Positions 5,843-7,960 of a stretch of DNA of 7,960 bases are shown here, one piece after another (the stretch's first letter is position 1; each line of letters begins with the position of its first letter). Position numbers and translations under genes: made by a program. The stretch is from Dehalococcoidales bacterium (GTDB lineage Bacteria > Chloroflexota > Dehalococcoidia > Dehalococcoidales > UBA5760). The DNA lies in the NCBI GenBank assembly GCA_016931015.1, contig JAFGFP010000068.1, forward strand, positions 1 to 7,960, in the 5' to 3' direction. Under the pieces are notes generated by a model. It was given only the letters and a program-made list of their open reading frames with translations. It had not been told where the DNA came from and searched no databases.

Positions 5843-6082
5843 ATGGCTGATAAACAAGTAGTTATATATTCCACACCCACCTGTCCCTACTGCAAAAGGG
5901 CTAAGGACTACCTTTCCCGCCAGGGCATAGCCTACACCGAATATAACGTGGCCTTAGACCGAAAAGCCGCCAAGGAAATGGTCAAAAGAACGGGACAGTT
6001 AGGCGTCCCGGTTATCCTCATCGACGACGAGGTCATCATCGGCTTTCACCAGGCCCAGATTGATAAACTGCTCTCACGGTAG
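5843..6082 (+). CDS. Glutaredoxin-like thiol-disulfide oxidoreductase
   Basis: The 79-residue product has the length and order of a single glutaredoxin/NrdH-type domain: strand 'QVVIYSTPT' (5-13), active site CPYC (Cys14, Cys17), a helix with 'KRAKDYLSRQGI', strand 'YTEYNV', the cis-proline loop 'GVPVI' (Pro56) and 'IIGF' (64-68) after the last strand. It should reduce disulfides or mixed disulfides in the cytoplasm. The CPYC motif is that of dithiol glutaredoxins; the electron donor (glutathione, another low-molecular-weight thiol, or thioredoxin reductase) cannot be told from the sequence. The start at ATG 5843 follows AAAAGGCGAGAG, an adequate ribosome site. It is the second gene of the unit with the double zinc ribbon. 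No clear terminator follows; 6083-6124 contains only an imperfect hairpin. Confidence 0.93.
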   Translation: MADKQVVIYSTPTCPYCKRAKDYLSRQGIAYTEYNVALDRKAAKEMVKRTGQLGVPVILIDDEVIIGFHQAQIDKLLSR

Positions 6083-6124
6083 TTCCCAAGAGACGGCACT
6101 GGTAAGCCACAGCCGGAATGATTA

Positions 6125-6373
6125 TCACCTCTCACTTCCTAAGTACCAAATGAAATGACGAATGTGTAACGAGTTTAGCTTGTGGATTTCGGGGAAATCA
6201 TTTTGGTGACAATACCAGACAAAGTTACGAAGAACCAGTCTATAGATTAATATTGTCTTGGGAGACTCGTTTTCGGTTTTGCAGTTAAGAAGATAACCAT
6301 TGATTAGTGATTCAAGACTTGTTGTGGAAACCAGATTTTCTAGAGTTAGGTGCTCTACAGCTTGCTTTTGCAT
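6125..6373 (-). pseudogene. Tyrosine recombinase remnant, N-terminal core-binding domain only
   Basis: The frame encodes 82 residues. 'LESLINGYLLNCKTENESPKTILIYRLVLRNFVWYC' (about 20-55) and 'LNSLHIRHFIWYL' (67-79) are the helices of the SAM-like core-binding domain of phage-type integrases, which normally grip DNA ahead of a catalytic domain of about 170 residues. Here the frame ends with TGA TAA right after this domain, and the downstream strand is taken up by the oppositely oriented glutaredoxin gene, so the R-H-R-Y catalytic part is absent. The piece is visibly AT-richer than its surroundings. It ends 36 bases before the 5' end of tRNA-Lys, consistent with the remains of an element once associated with this tRNA gene. 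The ATG at 6373 has only a weak ribosome site. It could still be expressed as a small DNA-binding protein, but decay is more likely. Confidence 0.75.
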
Positions 6374-6391
6374 CCTGTTTTAGCGTAGAAT
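6362..6391 (+). promoter_or_regulatory. Possible promoter of tRNA-Lys
   Basis: TAGAAT (6386-6391), five of six matches to the -10 consensus, is preceded by TTGCTT (6362-6367) at an 18-base spacing. Transcription would begin near 6398, some 12 bases before the mature tRNA. The -35 end lies over the first codons of the recombinase remnant. Confidence 0.4.
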
Positions 6392-6409
6392 TTATGCGTG
6401 GTTAGCTTT

Positions 6410-6482
6410 GGGCCGCTAGCTCAACTGGCAGAGCAGCTGACTCTTAATCAGCAGGTTACAGGTTCGACTCCTGTGCGGCTCA
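6410..6482 (+). tRNA. tRNA-Lys (anticodon CTT)
   Basis: The 73 bases fold into a complete cloverleaf. The acceptor stem is GGGCCGC (6410-6416) with GCGGCTC (6475-6481), containing one G-T pair. The D-arm is GCTC/GAGC with an AACTGGCA loop. The anticodon arm is GCTGA/TCAGC with loop CTCTTAA, giving anticodon CTT at 6443-6445, which reads lysine AAG. The T-arm is ACAGG/CCTGT with loop TTCGACT. The discriminator is A6482. CCA is not encoded, so it must be added after transcription. All stems are paired and the gene appears intact despite the recombinase remnant on its 5' side. Confidence 0.97.
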
Positions 6483-6497
6483 CTTCCCGCAAAAAGA

Positions 6498-6524
6498 AAC
6501 CGGAGGGGGAATACCCCTCCGGTT
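6498..6524 (-). terminator. Strong terminator of the surface-protein gene, perhaps bidirectional
   Basis: AACCGGAGGGG (6498-6508) and CCCCTCCGGTT (6514-6524) form a perfect 11-bp stem with loop GAATA. On the minus strand it is followed by TTTCTTTTTGCGGG, a good T-tract, and lies 45 bases after the surface-protein stop. On the plus strand the tail is weak (CACTTATCTTCT), but the stem stands 15 bases after tRNA-Lys and could help end that transcript as well. Confidence 0.85.
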
Positions 6525-6569
6525 CACTTATCTTCTGGTGTAGCAACAGCTCCGGGCTTTCCTACCTCT

Positions 6570-7960
6570 TTAGGTCCGAAAGTGCCTTCGCCGGCGGTAG
6601 CCGTAGTACCAGCCCAGCCAGATTAACAGCGCCAGGACAGCAACCAGCCCGCCGAAGAGCCACCAGTTGACCCAGACCACGGTCTCAAACTCCCCGCTCA
6701 GGTCTTCCACCTGTACCGCATAGTAGCCGGGCGTATTATCGCTAAAAATGAAGGATACGTCCTGACTCTGCCCCGGGGAAAGGTTAACCTCTCTGGTGCC
6801 CCACGAGGCCCCGTTTATCCTGAAGTCAGCTATATAACTACCTGGCTGACCGCCGTCGTTACCGACGTTGGCGGTTATGGTGACACTCTCTCCCTTTACC
6901 ACCATGAGGGTGAATAATCTGCCCAACCCCACCGTCCTGTAGCTTGGCGCGACCGACAGGTCACTGGCCACGAAGTGAGCCGGCGCCGGCGGTTCCGGTG
7001 GCGCTGGCGGCTCTGGGGTCGCTGGCGGTTCGGGCTCGGGCTCGGGGGGAACCTCAGCCAGTATGGCTATAGACGAGAAGTGATTGAACATACCGCTGGC
7101 CTCACCCACCGCAGCCACGATACCGGGTACCGACTGCACACCGATCCATCGCCCAGTTTCAGTATCGAAGTAGGCCATAAACACCGACGAAGTACCCTCC
7201 TGAAGTAAGTCAGAGGGATAACTCAGCATCAATGGCACCGCATTGCCGAAGGTAACCATAGAGCACTGCGGACAATCCGGATCTTCCCAGTCCTTATCCT
7301 CATAGCCTATGAAGGTATAGACCGGACCTACAAACTGCATACCCTCCGGCGCCGGATACGGATCCTCGGCCTCCCTCATCACGATGATTTCGGGGAACTC
7401 GTAACAGCCTGCCTCCTGGCCGCAGATTATCGGTGTGCCGCCGATAAGCTCCAAGAAGTGCACTTCATTCGGGTCGGTGGCGACATACGTGCGCGCGGCC
7501 TCGTCACTACAGCAGGTAACTCTCACCGTGGTAACTTCACCCAGCATATCTACGTCCAGGTAGCAACCGCCACCGCCAAGCCCGGCAACTCCGCCGCCGC
7601 CACCGCCGCCACCGCCACCAACCGTTATGGTGACCTGGTCGCTATCGCTACAGTTATTCTCATCGGTCACTGTCACTGTGTAGGTGGTGTCATCGGCCGG
7701 TGTGGCCGTAGGATTGGCAATCGTAGCGTCATCCAAGCTACCAGCCGGACTCCAGCTAAAGGTAAGGATGCCGGTTCCTCCGGAGCCTGTGGGGCTGCCT
7801 CCGATGACAACAGAGTCACCGGGGGAGATATTATCATTGGGTCCGGCATCAGCTGTCGGCGGAGGATATACCATGACCTCTTTCTCACAGGTGCTCGTGC
7901 ACCCGTTACTATCCTCTATCTCTACCGTTACCATTCCGCTCGCCGTCGCCTCGTAGACTC
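6570..7960 (-). CDS. Membrane-anchored surface protein with PKD-like and CARDB-like domains (partial, N-terminus beyond right edge)
   Basis: The frame is open to the right edge, so the 462 residues seen are only the C-terminal part and any signal peptide lies outside; the Met at 7934 is internal. In order: the end of one PKD/SprB-like repeat ('VTVEIEDSNGCTST'), a full PKD-like repeat (about 36-113, ending 'TYTVTVTDENNC...VTITV'), ten consecutive glycines (114-123) plus GGGG (128-131), and a Cys-containing domain (132-302: C132, C149, C150, C179, C185, C229, C232) ending in 'FDTETGRWIG...FNHFSSIAILAEV', a pattern seen in extracellular beta proteins of Chloroflexota and archaea. A Pro/Glu hinge (304-326), a CARDB-like beta domain (328-430), one membrane segment (about 432-453) and the basic tail 'YRRRRHFRT' follow. 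It is probably anchored at the cell surface with the domains outside. No enzymatic site is visible. Confidence 0.88.
   Translation of the reverse strand, partial: VYEATASGMVTVEIEDSNGCTSTCEKEVMVYPPPTADAGPNDNISPGDSVVIGGSPTGSGGTGILTFSWSPAGSLDDATIANPTATPADDTTYTVTVTDENNCSDSDQVTITVGGGGGGGGGGVAGLGGGGCYLDVDMLGEVTTVRVTCCSDEAARTYVATDPNEVHFLELIGGTPIICGQEAGCYEFPEIIVMREAEDPYPAPEGMQFVGPVYTFIGYEDKDWEDPDCPQCSMVTFGNAVPLMLSYPSDLLQEGTSSVFMAYFDTETGRWIGVQSVPGIVAAVGEASGMFNHFSSIAILAEVPPEPEPEPPATPEPPAPPEPPAPAHFVASDLSVAPSYRTVGLGRLFTLMVVKGESVTITANVGNDGGQPGSYIADFRINGASWGTREVNLSPGQSQDVSFIFSDNTPGYYAVQVEDLSGEFETVVWVNWWLFGGLVAVLALLIWLGWYYGYRRRRHFRT

Noticed and set aside
5593..5880. Minus-strand frame of 95 codons
   Set aside because: It covers the divergent promoter region and the antisense of the mini zinc ribbon; no family features are seen.
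5843..6082. Selenocysteine-containing glutaredoxin
   Set aside because: The active site is encoded as ordinary Cys codons (CPYC) and no in-frame TGA is present before the stop.
6083..6124. Terminator after the glutaredoxin gene
   Set aside because: The only stem there is imperfect, with two internal mismatches and no T-run.
6100..6127. Readthrough or frameshift that would restore a full integrase
   Set aside because: The fragment ends in TGA TAA, and the DNA beyond is a short spacer and then the antisense of a secure glutaredoxin gene, leaving no room for the catalytic domain.
6398..6670. Plus-strand frame of 90 codons
   Set aside because: It runs through tRNA-Lys and the terminator and is therefore spurious.
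6975..7208. Plus-strand arginine/tryptophan-rich frame
   Set aside because: It is the reverse complement of the Pro/Glu hinge and adjacent coding of the surface protein; the odd composition comes from that repeat.

Overview
This is a bacterial window with compact, mostly leftward gene layout. Shine-Dalgarno sites are clear, GTG and TTG starts occur, and most genes look GC-moderate to GC-rich by eye. The gene content is GatC/GatA, an Lrp/AsnC regulator paired with an aminotransferase, small zinc-ribbon proteins, and a PKD-type surface protein with a glycine run and a C-terminal membrane anchor. I infer a Chloroflexota bacterium of the Dehalococcoidia type, probably from an environmental genome. 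No taxonomic marker here proves that.

Left part (1-2427, all minus strand): reading leftward from a TATAAT promoter near 2330, there is a 220-residue protein I do not recognise, an 81-residue DUF6504-like protein with a probable TTG start, an Lrp/AsnC regulator whose start overlaps it by 20 bases, and a PLP-dependent class I aminotransferase that runs off the left edge. The spacing suggests one operon, possibly with an extra promoter in front of the Lrp gene. A perfect 12-bp palindrome and a terminator-like hairpin lie at 2353-2409.

Middle part (2428-5257): gatC and gatA, encoding two subunits of the tRNA-dependent amidotransferase, run leftward. They are followed 17 bases later by a visibly AT-richer gene for an EVE/PUA-like protein. 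gatB is not in the window. A divergent control region at 4793-4842 carries two identical extended -10 boxes facing away from each other; the rightward one drives a short NfeD-like membrane protein.

Right part (5258-7960): an eight-cysteine zinc-ribbon protein (minus) is divergent from a two-gene plus-strand unit encoding a 49-residue double zinc ribbon and a glutaredoxin. Next come an AT-rich fragment of a tyrosine recombinase (N-terminal domain only), an intact tRNA-Lys(CTT), a strong hairpin terminator, and the 3' two-thirds or so of a large surface protein (minus) whose N-terminus lies beyond the right edge.

No CRISPR array, complete insertion sequence, rRNA or replication origin is visible. 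No stretch longer than 300 bases lacks a gene. The most unusual points are the recombinase remnant beside tRNA-Lys, the EVE-like gene appended to gatCA, the palindromic repeat, and the divergent cysteine-rich/redox cluster.
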